Assembly (NCBI GenBank): GCA_964610745.1
Contig: CAZSYL010000038.1
Span: 1-35,580 of the forward strand
Source: SHLQ01 sp964610745
GTDB lineage: Bacteria > Actinomycetota > Acidimicrobiia > Acidimicrobiales > SHLQ01
Direction of reading: 5' to 3'
Length of the DNA: 35,580 nt
Below the pieces are notes generated by a model. The model was not told where the DNA came from, made no database searches, and was given only the letters and a program-made list of their open reading frames with translations. The number at the start of each line of letters is the position of its first letter. The first letter of the stretch is position 1. Positions 1 through 7,067 of this stretch are shown piece after piece. The translations under genes were made by a program, and so were the position numbers.

Positions 1-277
1 GTCCACTGCGCAGTGGACCGAGGTCCTTGGGGTAGATGACTTGAGCGCCCCGGGGCATCTTGAGAATCCGTTCGGCGAGGGTCGGTCGGATGACCAGGTA
101 CGTGCCACCCTTCGTCGATCGAATGATTCGCCCCTCGGGGCTCCCGATCAGGTCGTCATGAGACACGCTGCCGGCGTGGGAATGGAACTCCCCTCCCGCC
201 TTCAAGGTGACGAGGTATCGGCGGTCCTTAAAGTCGACGAACTGAACGGTTTCACCTTCGGTGAGGTTTCGGGTCAT
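1..277 (-). CDS. trmI: tRNA (adenine-58-N1)-methyltransferase, N-terminal part (cut by window edge)
   Basis: Only the first 92 codons are in the window; the gene continues beyond base 1. TrmI methylates A58 in the tRNA T-loop using S-adenosylmethionine. The visible part is the family's small N-terminal beta domain: a GETVQFVDFKDRRYLVTL strand pair, the GGEFHSHAGSVSHDDLIG segment with its HDxLIG core, the EGRII stretch, and MPRGAQVIYPKDL, which normally leads into the Rossmann methyltransferase domain. The SAM-binding motif itself is not visible. The ATG at 277 overlaps the TGA of ttuA (ATGA), so the two are probably translationally coupled. In actinobacteria trmI often sits just upstream of the proteasomal ATPase gene (arc/mpa), so that cluster may lie past the left edge; this is inference. 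Confidence 0.9.
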   Translation of the reverse strand, partial: MTRNLTEGETVQFVDFKDRRYLVTLKAGGEFHSHAGSVSHDDLIGSPEGRIIRSTKGGTYLVIRPTLAERILKMPRGAQVIYPKDLGPLRSG

Positions 278-1233
278 GGGTCGATCATGTCGGGCCGGGC
301 ACTAATTTCCACTGTGACTGGGCTGCCGGCCAGCGAGACCAACCGACAGAACGAGCAAACCTCATTGGTCGACGGGCTGCCACAGCTGTTGCAGGGTGAC
401 AAGACATCGGCCGCACTCCCCTCGCTGGATTCAACCGCTTCAGCAAACAATGCTGCTGCCCGGTCGAGGAACCCGAAGTAGAACGCATGCTTGGCGCCCG
501 GTGACGCCACCTCCATCTCATTGAGGTGTGCTTTGTAGTCGAGGTGCTTGTTGCCAGCGGCCATTGGGCATTCGTCCACGACGTAGTCGATTCCTGACAA
601 CACGCAATACGCAGCCATTTCGCGTTCGCCCAGTCGAACGAGAGGCTTGGCCTTTCTTGGAAAACCGTTGCGTGCAGGAAGGACGGGATGCTGCCGGGCC
701 AGATAGTCGTTCTGCCACCGCGTCACGTTTCCAAAAAGGACGGCAGCTTCATCGTCGAGGTTGTGGCCGGTGACGACGACGTCGTAGCCACCAGCAAGAG
801 CCACCGAGTCAAAGATGTGTCGCTTACTCAACCCGCATGATGAGCACGGCACTCGCTTGGTTGCCTTTGCGGCACTCGGGACGGTGAAGCCGTGTTCGTC
901 TTTGAGCGAGTGGTAATGGAGCACGAGGTTCCGCTCGTCCGCGAACTGTCGGGCAAAGGCGGTGCTGTCGCCTGAGTACTCACCAATGCCCAGTCCAATC
1001 ACCAGGCCATCGACGTCGTAGCCCAACTCGATGAGGATGTCCCACAACGCAAGGGAGTCTTTGCCACCCGAAACCGCGACGAGTACCCGGTCGCCCGGTT
1101 CAAACATCGAGAACTTGTGAATGGCCCGCTCGACCTGTCGGCGGCAGAACGCAAGAAAGTGCTCGGCACAAAAGGCCGAGTTGTGCTGACGGAGCTCGAT
1201 GACGACATGTCCCTTGCAGACGCGGCACTTCAC
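274..1233 (-). CDS. ttuA: tRNA-5-methyluridine(54) 2-sulfurtransferase (TtuA-type tRNA thiolase)
   Basis: TtuA activates U54 (or m5U54) in the tRNA T-loop with ATP and replaces O2 with sulfur supplied by a ubiquitin-like carrier. The 319 residues carry the full diagnostic set: an N-terminal zinc finger (C3, C6, C22, H25), the PP-loop SGGKDS at 55-60, three cysteines C130, C133 and C222 expected to hold the catalytic [4Fe-4S] cluster, and a second zinc finger (C281, C284, C293, C296). From memory, the cluster cysteines fall at the same numbers as in Thermus thermophilus TtuA. The TtcA branch (U/C32 thiolation) lacks the paired terminal zinc fingers, so TtuA is the better call. The start is GTG at 1233, overlapping the TGA of the carrier gene; the stop overlaps the trmI start. 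Confidence 0.9.
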   Translation of the reverse strand: MKCRVCKGHVVIELRQHNSAFCAEHFLAFCRRQVERAIHKFSMFEPGDRVLVAVSGGKDSLALWDILIELGYDVDGLVIGLGIGEYSGDSTAFARQFADERNLVLHYHSLKDEHGFTVPSAAKATKRVPCSSCGLSKRHIFDSVALAGGYDVVVTGHNLDDEAAVLFGNVTRWQNDYLARQHPVLPARNGFPRKAKPLVRLGEREMAAYCVLSGIDYVVDECPMAAGNKHLDYKAHLNEMEVASPGAKHAFYFGFLDRAAALFAEAVESSEGSAADVLSPCNSCGSPSTNEVCSFCRLVSLAGSPVTVEISARPDMIDP

Positions 1234-1439
1234 GACGAGCGCTCCTGTCCCCCGGAGATAACGCTGCGGATCTCGATGTCGTCGTCATCGCGCAACTTTG
1301 TGTTTCCTGCCAGGAGGGTTCCATTCACGATGACGAGCACCGACTCCCGGTTCATCTCGAGCGACTCCACGAGGGAGGTCACCGTCAGCGGGCCTTCCAA
1401 CTCGAGTTCACGGTCCGGGTTGCGGAGCCGGACCCGCAT
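1230..1439 (-). CDS. ttuB: Ubiquitin-like sulfur carrier protein (TtuB/ThiS/MoaD family)
   Basis: A 69-residue beta-grasp protein directly upstream of ttuA, with which it overlaps by four bases (GTGA). Family knowledge: such carriers are adenylated and thiocarboxylated at a C-terminal Gly-Gly and deliver sulfur to TtuA; TtuB can also be conjugated to proteins. Visible support is the length, the ELEGPLTVTSLVESL strand-helix pattern, the conserved VIVNGTLL segment, and RDDDDIEIRSVISGG near the end. The oddity is that GG (63-64) is not terminal: QERSS follows before the stop. A terminal Gly-Gly is needed for thiocarboxylation, so either trimming occurs or the function differs. A ThiS or MoaD role is possible, but the ttuA linkage favours TtuB. 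The ATG at 1439 overlaps the preceding stop (TGATG). Confidence 0.8.
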   Translation of the reverse strand: MRVRLRNPDRELELEGPLTVTSLVESLEMNRESVLVIVNGTLLAGNTKLRDDDDIEIRSVISGGQERSS

Positions 1440-2239
1440 CAGTCCGTTTCAGCTGGGACGATCAGCACCTCTTCGACCCTGGCTTCTTCCATGGTCGTAG
1501 GTGTTTGGCGGGTGGCGCGCTTTGCTGCCTTGCGCTCGGCCTTGGCGCCAGCTTTGCTCGCGGCTGCCTGACGGCGCGCATCGGCTTTGCGCTCCTTGGC
1601 GTCGACCTGTGCGGATCGTTTAGCGGCCTTCGCATCCCGCTTTGCCTTTTTCTTTGCAGCGAGGGCATTTGCAGCTATCAACTTGGCCGCAGCGCCGGCT
1701 TCGGCCTTTTCGAGTTTCGCGGTGCGCTTTTCTTCGCGTCGCGAAGCCTTTGCGGTCGCTGCTGCCTGTTTCTTCTGATCGTTTGCGAGTCGAGCCTCGG
1801 CCTTTGCTGCCTTTGCCGCGGCACGCTTCTGCTTGCGGGTCAACGGCGTCGGCTCAAACACGTCCTCACCCAGAATCTGGTTGATGCGTTCGGGCGACGG
1901 AGCCTCGATGATCTTTTGGCCGACGACACCGAGCGCCAAGCCAGTTAACGTGCTCGCACGTGGCTTCGTCCGCTTCGGTCCAACGATGAACTTTCGGCCT
2001 TTACCAAGCCCTTTCCGGGTCTTTTCCGGTTCGTGAACAACCGCCCAGACCTCGCCTTCCTTCAACGGTTCGTCGAAGGTGATTGGCGCCTCACCACCCT
2101 TCGAGACCTTCGCGAACTGTTTGTACGCGAACTGAGCAATCCAGACCGCCCGCCAAACTGGCGATCCGCCGATCAGTCCCTGGCGCAGTGCGCGGGCTTT
2201 GACGAGGCGTTTGAGCGTGCTGGTTTTGACGAGAGCCAC
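1439..2239 (-). CDS. Lys/Ala-rich protein with conserved N-terminal region, function unknown
   Basis: A 266-residue, strongly basic protein that I do not recognise as a named family. Residues 1-45 are basic and amphipathic (LKRLVKARALRQGLIGGS, then an aromatic WRAVWIAQFAYKQF stretch that could lie on a membrane or form one helix). Residues 50-130 look like a small folded domain. Residues 134-246 are almost entirely Ala, Lys, Arg and Glu, with low-complexity helical or coiled-coil character resembling histone-like tails. The last 20 residues turn acidic. The start is GTG at 2239, ten bases after the preceding stop. The stop overlaps the start of the ttuB-like gene, so it is co-transcribed with the tRNA-thiolation genes; nucleic-acid binding is conceivable but unproven. 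Confidence 0.7.
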   Translation of the reverse strand: MALVKTSTLKRLVKARALRQGLIGGSPVWRAVWIAQFAYKQFAKVSKGGEAPITFDEPLKEGEVWAVVHEPEKTRKGLGKGRKFIVGPKRTKPRASTLTGLALGVVGQKIIEAPSPERINQILGEDVFEPTPLTRKQKRAAAKAAKAEARLANDQKKQAAATAKASRREEKRTAKLEKAEAGAAAKLIAANALAAKKKAKRDAKAAKRSAQVDAKERKADARRQAAASKAGAKAERKAAKRATRQTPTTMEEARVEEVLIVPAETD

Positions 2240-2249
2240 CGAAGACCCG

Positions 2250-2516
2250 TCAGATTCGGCGAATCTGCACGACCGCAGACTTCTTCTTGCCGGTGCGCTG
2301 TCCGAGCAGGTACGCGATCAGCATGATCAGAATCGCTCCAAGGGTTACCGCGGGGATGATCTTGTTCTTCTTCTCCGTGGTCACCTGATCGACGTCGGTC
2401 TTGATCTCGCGAAACTTCGCCTCGAGGTCGTTCTTGGAGATCGGAGCCTGCTCTGTGCTGACCGCGGCATCTTGGGGGTTCTTGGCCGCAGCCTTCGCCT
2501 TCGACTTCTTGCTCAT
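2250..2516 (-). CDS. Small single-pass membrane protein
   Basis: An 88-residue protein starting at the ATG at 2516, which overlaps the TGA of the upstream gene (ATGA). A longer in-frame extension upstream is less likely because it would run deep into that gene. The N-terminus is Lys/Ala-rich, residues about 30-55 are predicted helical and charged (NDLEAKFREIKTDVDQVTTEK), and a transmembrane helix follows (IIPAVTLGAILIMLIAYLLG), then a basic tail. The layout, a two-helix holin-like membrane protein followed by a small protein with a charged helix and one membrane segment, resembles actinobacterial Holin-X/DUF3618 pairs, but I cannot confirm the family from sequence alone. Confidence 0.75.
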   Translation of the reverse strand: MSKKSKAKAAAKNPQDAAVSTEQAPISKNDLEAKFREIKTDVDQVTTEKKNKIIPAVTLGAILIMLIAYLLGQRTGKKKSAVVQIRRI

Positions 2517-2839
2517 TGACTGAGTCCTTTCGTAATTCGCGTGGCGAGGAACCCGAGGATCATCGCCGCGACGACAAAGACGATCGCGTACGGGGCCCAC
2601 ACAAACCAACCAATGCCATCATCGCCACCGTTGAGCGGGTCGAATTCTTGCAGCCCACGCAGGCCAGCGAGGGCAAGAAAGAAGAAGCCGAGCCCCAACA
2701 GGAGGGCTCCGGGCACGCCGAACTTCAGGTATCGACCAATACCGGAGAGGGGCGCTGCGGTCTCCTGGATGGCGTATGCCTTGACCAGGTCGAAGACCTC
2801 TTGAACATTCTCGACAGGAGTCTTTTGTGTATCAGCCAC
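2513..2839 (-). CDS. Two-helix membrane protein, possibly actinobacterial Holin-X-like
   Basis: A 108-residue protein with an amphipathic N-terminal segment (VQEVFDLVKAYAIQE), a first membrane helix at about 41-61 and a second at about 78-98, separated by a short acidic loop (FDPLNGGDDG). This layout resembles the actinobacterial 'phage holin family' (Holin-X, PF07332), which despite its name is usually chromosomal and not lytic; the assignment is tentative. The GTG start at 2839 lies six bases after a TAGGTT box with no Shine-Dalgarno, suggesting a leaderless transcript. It appears to be the first gene of a run of overlapping genes ending in trmI. Confidence 0.7.
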   Translation of the reverse strand: MADTQKTPVENVQEVFDLVKAYAIQETAAPLSGIGRYLKFGVPGALLLGLGFFFLALAGLRGLQEFDPLNGGDDGIGWFVWAPYAIVFVVAAMILGFLATRITKGLSQ

Positions 2840-2845
2840 AGGGGT

Positions 2846-2851
2846 AACCTA
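2846..2851 (-). promoter_or_regulatory. Probable -10 box (TAGGTT) for the 2839-1 gene chain
   Basis: TAGGTT on the minus strand ends six bases before the GTG at 2839. The distance puts the transcription start on or next to the start codon, fitting a leaderless transcript. No clear -35 element is visible. Confidence 0.4.
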
Positions 2852-2898
2852 GCCGCTGTTTTGCGCGACCGGCGAGCCGGTCCGGCCAGCCCGAAAAA

Positions 2899-3549
2899 TC
2901 AGGCGCCGTGCTCGCCTTGGACCCCGCGCAACAGGAGCCGTTTGCCCTCCAGGGCTTCGGTGAGCAGGGTAATCTGGTGGCTGGTCGTCTCAGCCTCGAG
3001 TACCCGTTGACGATCGAACTCGTTCAACGGTGCGAGCGCCGAGAATTGATCCAGTCTCTGCTGCGGATTGTTGCTCAGGCCAAAGTCTTGGGGCATCTGC
3101 ATCCCAGCTTGAGATGCTGCCAGTTCGAGCGTCTCCATCAGAAGGGCTTCTAGATCAGTGAGCGATGACCCGCCTGTATCGGAGACAGCCCTCCGCGACA
3201 CGATTGCGCGTGGATACGGGTCATCTTCCAACCACTCATGCACGTTCATCCGCTCCATCCCAACAGTGACCACGGCCCATCGTCCATCGTCGAGTTCTTC
3301 GGCTTGGAGGATTTCGACACGGGTCGCGACCGAGACTCGGTCATCGTCACCGCCCACCTCGTGGCCTCGTTCGATCAGCACGATGCCGAAGGTTGCTCCA
3401 GAGCTAGCAGCGTCGGGACCGGTTCCGAGAAGATCACGGAGGAGTTGGCGATACCGCTCTTCGAAGACATGCAGCGGTACGACCTGGTTTGGAAAGACCG
3501 TAGACCCAATGGGAAACATGGGAAGTTCAAAGCGATCTGAGTTGGTCAT
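2899..3549 (-). CDS. LON substrate-binding-domain protein
   Basis: A 216-residue protein made only of the LON N-terminal (PUA-like) domain, with no AAA+ or Ser-Lys protease part. The hallmark opening is present at residues 8-40: LPMFPIGSTVFPNQVVPL followed by HVFEERYRQLLRDLL. A GATFGIVLIERG strand and a VATRVEILQAEELDDGR segment also fit the family. The C-terminal 90 residues are helical. Such stand-alone LON proteins are common in bacteria and their role is unknown; substrate or adaptor binding is assumed by analogy with Lon. The ATG at 3549 overlaps the TGA of dacB (ATGA), so it is co-translated with a cell-wall enzyme, which does not itself prove a functional link. Confidence 0.87.
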   Translation of the reverse strand: MTNSDRFELPMFPIGSTVFPNQVVPLHVFEERYRQLLRDLLGTGPDAASSGATFGIVLIERGHEVGGDDDRVSVATRVEILQAEELDDGRWAVVTVGMERMNVHEWLEDDPYPRAIVSRRAVSDTGGSSLTDLEALLMETLELAASQAGMQMPQDFGLSNNPQQRLDQFSALAPLNEFDRQRVLEAETTSHQITLLTEALEGKRLLLRGVQGEHGA

Positions 3550-4970
3550 TGAATAGGAGCGAAGGCTTCGACCTCAGGGCCTTCGGGGAAGGCGACCAGT
3601 TCGAGGGCGACCGCGTCTTGTGTGGCGATCATCTCCTCGACCGGGTACAGGTCGGTCGTGTTCGCAATCCATGCGAAGGTGATCTCCGTTCCATCCGACG
3701 CAAGTGCGGTGCCGGCGAGCGCTCCGACCTCGTTCAGTCGGCCGGTCTTGGCAGAAATGCGGCCTTCGGCAGCTGTGCCGATCATCCGTTCGCTCAGGGT
3801 GCCGCTTTCGCCTGCGACAGCGAGGCCATCGTGTAGACCAGAGCCCTCGGACGCATCGAGCACTTCGACGAGCAATTGGCAGGTGACGCGGTTTTCCGAT
3901 GCTAGTCCCGAGCCATCGACAACATCGGTTTCGGCCACGCTGAATCCGGAATCGGCGAGCAGGTTCTCGAGGGCGATCGCTCCGCCTTCACTCGATCCAA
4001 CCCGCGACGCAACGAAGCCGATCTCCTTGAGGAGCATCTCGCCGGCCATATTGTCTGAGATGTCGAGCATTTGGTTCGCGGCCACGGTGACAGGATCAGA
4101 CGACACTGTGGCGATGGTGCGAGCTCCGCCTGGAGCAATGGCCTCGCCAGAGGCCCCTCGAATAATGACGCCGCGCTCTTCGAGTAGATCGTCAAACAAC
4201 CCCGCAGCAAAGGTAGCGGGCGTCGTCGTAGCCGTCGCGAGTGACGGCGCAGGATTTGGATCGAAGCGCACGAACCCATCGTTGACGGTCAGCGCCGAAA
4301 GTGGACCCGTCTGATTCTGCGAGACGTTCGTAAACCTCTCCGGCCACTCGGGAAGGTAACGAACATCGTCGTATCGTTCTTCATCGCCGACGACACCGCC
4401 GGTTATCTCGGTGATGCCAGCAGCGACGACGGCGTCTGCGAGCTGCTCGATCGAGGTTCGAAAGTGAGGCTGTTGATCGTAGCGAACCACGTAGGGCTGC
4501 GTAGCGAGCAACGGGTCTCCCCCTCCGATCAGGTAGAGATCTCCGTCGAGCACACCATCGACTATCGATGCGTCGCTCACAACGGATGTTTCGAAGGTGT
4601 GGCTCGGGCCAAGGATTTCGTACGCGCCGAAAGCGGTGAGGATCTTCTGAGCCGAGGCCGGCACGAGTGGCAGTGTGCCGTTGCTCGAAAACACCTGCTC
4701 GCCGTCGATCGTCACGACCAGACAGCTTTGTGATGGGAAGGTGGTGACCAACTCGCTCAGCGATGCCTCGAGGTTGTCAACAAGTAGTGGCTCTCGTAGC
4801 CACTCGGGGGTTCGCCGCACAGAGAGCAAGGGCGTCGTAAGTGGCGATTCGGTGGTCTCGCCCACCTCGACGTCAACCGTTTCGGCAAGAGCAGCGTCCG
4901 TCTCGACCGCCTGCCACGAAGCGAAAACCGCAATGAGCAGAAGAACGATGGGGAGAATCCAGCGTCGCAT
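3546..4970 (-). CDS. dacB: D-alanyl-D-alanine carboxypeptidase/endopeptidase (PBP4 type, peptidase S13)
   Basis: A 474-residue exported enzyme that trims or cleaves D-Ala-containing peptidoglycan stem peptides. The N-terminus MRRWILPIVLLLIAVFAS is a signal peptide or anchor. The three penicillin-binding motifs are in order: SAQK (106-109, active-site Ser106), SDN (305-307) and KTG (408-410). The S13 signature DGSGL is at 352-356 and the usual inserted domain lies between motifs one and two. I chose ATG 4970 because the hydrophobic segment begins there and a TAAGCT -10 box lies seven bases upstream; further in-frame codons up to 5084 would run into the divergent desaturase gene. The stop overlaps the next gene's start (ATGA). 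Confidence 0.92.
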   Translation of the reverse strand: MRRWILPIVLLLIAVFASWQAVETDAALAETVDVEVGETTESPLTTPLLSVRRTPEWLREPLLVDNLEASLSELVTTFPSQSCLVVTIDGEQVFSSNGTLPLVPASAQKILTAFGAYEILGPSHTFETSVVSDASIVDGVLDGDLYLIGGGDPLLATQPYVVRYDQQPHFRTSIEQLADAVVAAGITEITGGVVGDEERYDDVRYLPEWPERFTNVSQNQTGPLSALTVNDGFVRFDPNPAPSLATATTTPATFAAGLFDDLLEERGVIIRGASGEAIAPGGARTIATVSSDPVTVAANQMLDISDNMAGEMLLKEIGFVASRVGSSEGGAIALENLLADSGFSVAETDVVDGSGLASENRVTCQLLVEVLDASEGSGLHDGLAVAGESGTLSERMIGTAAEGRISAKTGRLNEVGALAGTALASDGTEITFAWIANTTDLYPVEEMIATQDAVALELVAFPEGPEVEAFAPIQ

Positions 4971-4977
4971 CGGGTGT

Positions 4978-4983
4978 AGCTTA
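4978..4983 (-). promoter_or_regulatory. Probable -10 box (TAAGCT) for dacB
   Basis: TAAGCT on the minus strand is followed by seven bases and the ATG at 4970, the spacing of a leaderless start. There is no Shine-Dalgarno. It shares an 82-bp divergent intergenic region with the desaturase promoter. Confidence 0.45.
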
Positions 4984-5039
4984 CTCGATGATCGCCTGCC
5001 GCCCTGTCGACCAGTTTCGTACCGCCGATTCGTCGGCGC

Positions 5040-5045
5040 TAGCGT
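5040..5045 (+). promoter_or_regulatory. Probable -10 box (TAGCGT) for the desaturase gene
   Basis: TAGCGT is followed by seven bases (ttgttct) and the GTG at 5053, again leaderless spacing with no Shine-Dalgarno. It supports GTG 5053 as the true start rather than the longer in-frame extension that would overlap dacB. Confidence 0.45.
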
Positions 5046-5052
5046 TTGTTCT

Positions 5053-5838
5053 GTGCAGCGCATCATCATCGACGCTCTAACCATCCTGCTGGTGGGGTTT
5101 GCCCTGACTCAGGTCGCGAATGCAGCGACGACCATCTACCTGCACCGGGCGCTAGCTCACCGAGCTCTCACCTTGTCACCGGCTCTTACGGCAGTCTCGC
5201 GCGCCGTAATTTGGTTTCTGACCGGGATTCGCCCTCGGCAATGGGCGGCGGTCCATCGGAAGCACCATGCCTTTACCGATGAACCGGAGGATCCGCATAG
5301 TCCTGCGCAGCTTGGTTGGGTCCGGGTGCAGCTCACCAACGTGATGCTGTATCGACAGGTCGCGAAAGACCCCGAGCAAGTCCAGAAGTACGCACGCGAC
5401 CTACCTCAGACCACGCTCGACCGATGGTTGCTCGATCATGCACTCGTCGGCCTCGGGGTGACCACGGCTGCACTTATCGTCGTGTTCGGCCCAATCGTGG
5501 GCGCATTGACTGCCGGGTTTCATTTCGTGCTGTACCTGAGTCTTTCGGGCGCGGTGAACGCCATGGCTCACACCTTCGGAGAGCGGCCCTATGAAAACTC
5601 GGCGACGAACCTTCAGTGGTTGGCTCTGCTCACCGTTGGTGAGGGCCTGCACAACAACCACCATGCAGCGCCGACCTCTGCTCGATTCTCGTTGGGCCGA
5701 GCAGAGATCGACCCGGGATGGTGGTTCATTCGTCTGGCCTCGGCGTTGAAGCTCGCGACTATCCGTCATAACGAACCAGTCTTTGTGAATGCAACTAGCA
5801 ACGGCGGCGGCGATGGCGCCACCGAAGGCGACCAGTGA
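5053..5838 (+). CDS. Membrane fatty acid (acyl-CoA/acyl-lipid) desaturase
   Basis: A 261-residue di-iron membrane desaturase that introduces a cis double bond into fatty acyl chains, probably adjusting membrane fluidity. The three histidine boxes are HRALAH (31-36), HRKHH (68-72, within RQWAAVHRKHH) and HNNHH (200-204). The family's MAHTFGERPYENSATN segment is at 171-186. Membrane helices are seen at about 4-25, 40-60 and 130-165. The length matches compact DesC-type enzymes rather than longer cytochrome-b5 or ferredoxin-fused forms. The GTG start at 5053 is set by the -10 box seven bases upstream. The stop overlaps the FIST gene start (GTGA), suggesting a coupled pair. The regiospecificity (delta-9 is typical) cannot be read from sequence. 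Confidence 0.9.
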   Translation: MQRIIIDALTILLVGFALTQVANAATTIYLHRALAHRALTLSPALTAVSRAVIWFLTGIRPRQWAAVHRKHHAFTDEPEDPHSPAQLGWVRVQLTNVMLYRQVAKDPEQVQKYARDLPQTTLDRWLLDHALVGLGVTTAALIVVFGPIVGALTAGFHFVLYLSLSGAVNAMAHTFGERPYENSATNLQWLALLTVGEGLHNNHHAAPTSARFSLGRAEIDPGWWFIRLASALKLATIRHNEPVFVNATSNGGGDGATEGDQ

Positions 5839-6980
5839 AGGCCGCCGCAGCGCTGAGCATGCATCCGATTGCTTCCCAGGCCGTCGGCGAGACAGCGGGC
5901 TCGATTCTCGAAGAACTCGAAGGAACCGCAATCGATCTCCTCGTCGTCTTCATGGACAGTGCACATACAGGCGCCGTTGAGGACATCTCTTCCGCGCTCG
6001 GCCAACTGCTCAACCCGAGAGTGCTTTTGGGTACGACCGCATGTGGGGTGATTGGCCAGATCAACGAGGTCGAGGACTCCCCTTCCCTGTCGATCTGGGC
6101 TGGTACTGACATGGCTGCCACTCCGCTTCGCATCGAACCCGGCGATTCGGCCCCAATCGGCGGGTGGGCAAGCCTTGCGGGGTCGAGCTCGACCAACGAG
6201 CAGAACGTAATCCTTCTTGCAGACCCCTTCTCAACGCCACTTGACGAACTCGTCGCAGACGCACATAGCAGTGCCCCGAACCTCCGCATCCACGGCGGGC
6301 TGTCAGCGGCGGCCCGGGGTCCAGGTGGTAACCGGTTGCTCCTCGACGGAGCGATCTACACGAATGGTGCCGTTGGGGTAGACCTTGGCTCCACCCCAAC
6401 GGTCAGTGTCGTGTCGCAGGGTTGTCGACCGCTCGGCAACGCCTTCACCGTCACTGGTGCACAGGGCAATGTAATCACCGAACTTGCGTCGCAACGGCCA
6501 CTCGATGTGCTCGAGGCTGTGGCAACAAACGCGAGTGAGGCCGATCGTCAACTGCTCGCGCAGGGAATTCACATCGGTGTGGTCTTCGACGAAGGCCAAC
6601 TCGACGAATTCGACCGTGGCGACTTTCTCATTCGGCCCGTACTCGGAGCAGATCCTGAGTCCGGGGCGATCGCGATCGGCGCTGCCATCGAGCCTGGGAC
6701 GACCGTGCAGTTCCAAGTGCGCGACGCCGCGAGCGCGTCCGAAGACCTCACCGGGATGCTGAGCGACGCCAATGATGTCGACGCAACCGCTGCGCTGACG
6801 TTCACGTGTAACGGTCGCGGCCTTCACCTGTTTGGGAGGTCTGGTCACGATGCCGAGCTGGTACATGGGATAACTGGATCACGAGCGACAGCAGGCATGT
6901 TCTGCGCAGGAGAGTTCGGCCCGGTTCGCTCCGAAAACCACATCCACGGATTCACTGCGTCGACGCTTCTGTTTCGCTGA
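5835..6980 (+). CDS. FIST-domain (FIST N + FIST C) sensory protein
   Basis: A 381-residue soluble protein. The N-terminal half (about 30-215) fits FIST_N: LLVVFMDSAHTGAVEDISSA, the LLGTTACGVIG turn, and a GGLSAAARGPGG loop with a following GAIYTNGAVGV strand. The C-terminal half (about 220-370) fits FIST_C: DFLIRPVLGADPESGAIAIG, and the family ending LTFTCNGRGLHLFG, then AGMFCAGEFGPV. FIST domains are thought to sense small ligands such as amino acids and are usually joined to kinases or other outputs. Here the protein has no output domain, so it may bind a partner or have an enzymatic role. The GTG start overlaps the desaturase stop (GTGA), and no separate promoter is visible. Confidence 0.9.
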   Translation: MKAAAALSMHPIASQAVGETAGSILEELEGTAIDLLVVFMDSAHTGAVEDISSALGQLLNPRVLLGTTACGVIGQINEVEDSPSLSIWAGTDMAATPLRIEPGDSAPIGGWASLAGSSSTNEQNVILLADPFSTPLDELVADAHSSAPNLRIHGGLSAAARGPGGNRLLLDGAIYTNGAVGVDLGSTPTVSVVSQGCRPLGNAFTVTGAQGNVITELASQRPLDVLEAVATNASEADRQLLAQGIHIGVVFDEGQLDEFDRGDFLIRPVLGADPESGAIAIGAAIEPGTTVQFQVRDAASASEDLTGMLSDANDVDATAALTFTCNGRGLHLFGRSGHDAELVHGITGSRATAGMFCAGEFGPVRSENHIHGFTASTLLFR

Positions 6981-7025
6981 TATTTGAAAGTGTGAGCTAT
7001 CCGTCTCGCAACCTCGGGGACTGGC

Positions 7026-7031
7026 TACGTT
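7026..7031 (+). promoter_or_regulatory. Possible -10 box (TACGTT) for the kinase-methyltransferase gene
   Basis: TACGTT lies 36 bases before the ATG at 7068, leaving room for a short 5' leader that contains a good Shine-Dalgarno (GCGGAG, about five bases before the ATG). No clear -35 is seen. Confidence 0.3.
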
Positions 7032-7067
7032 GACGAAACACGTCACGGCCAGAAATGCGGAGTTGTC

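Noticed and set aside
274..1233. TtcA (tRNA cytidine-32 2-sulfurtransferase)
   Set aside because: The two terminal zinc fingers and the adjacent ubiquitin-like carrier are TtuA features not found in TtcA.
2250..2839. Phage holin/lysis cassette
   Set aside because: Despite the holin-like layout there is no endolysin or other phage gene, and the genes are coupled to housekeeping tRNA-modification genes.
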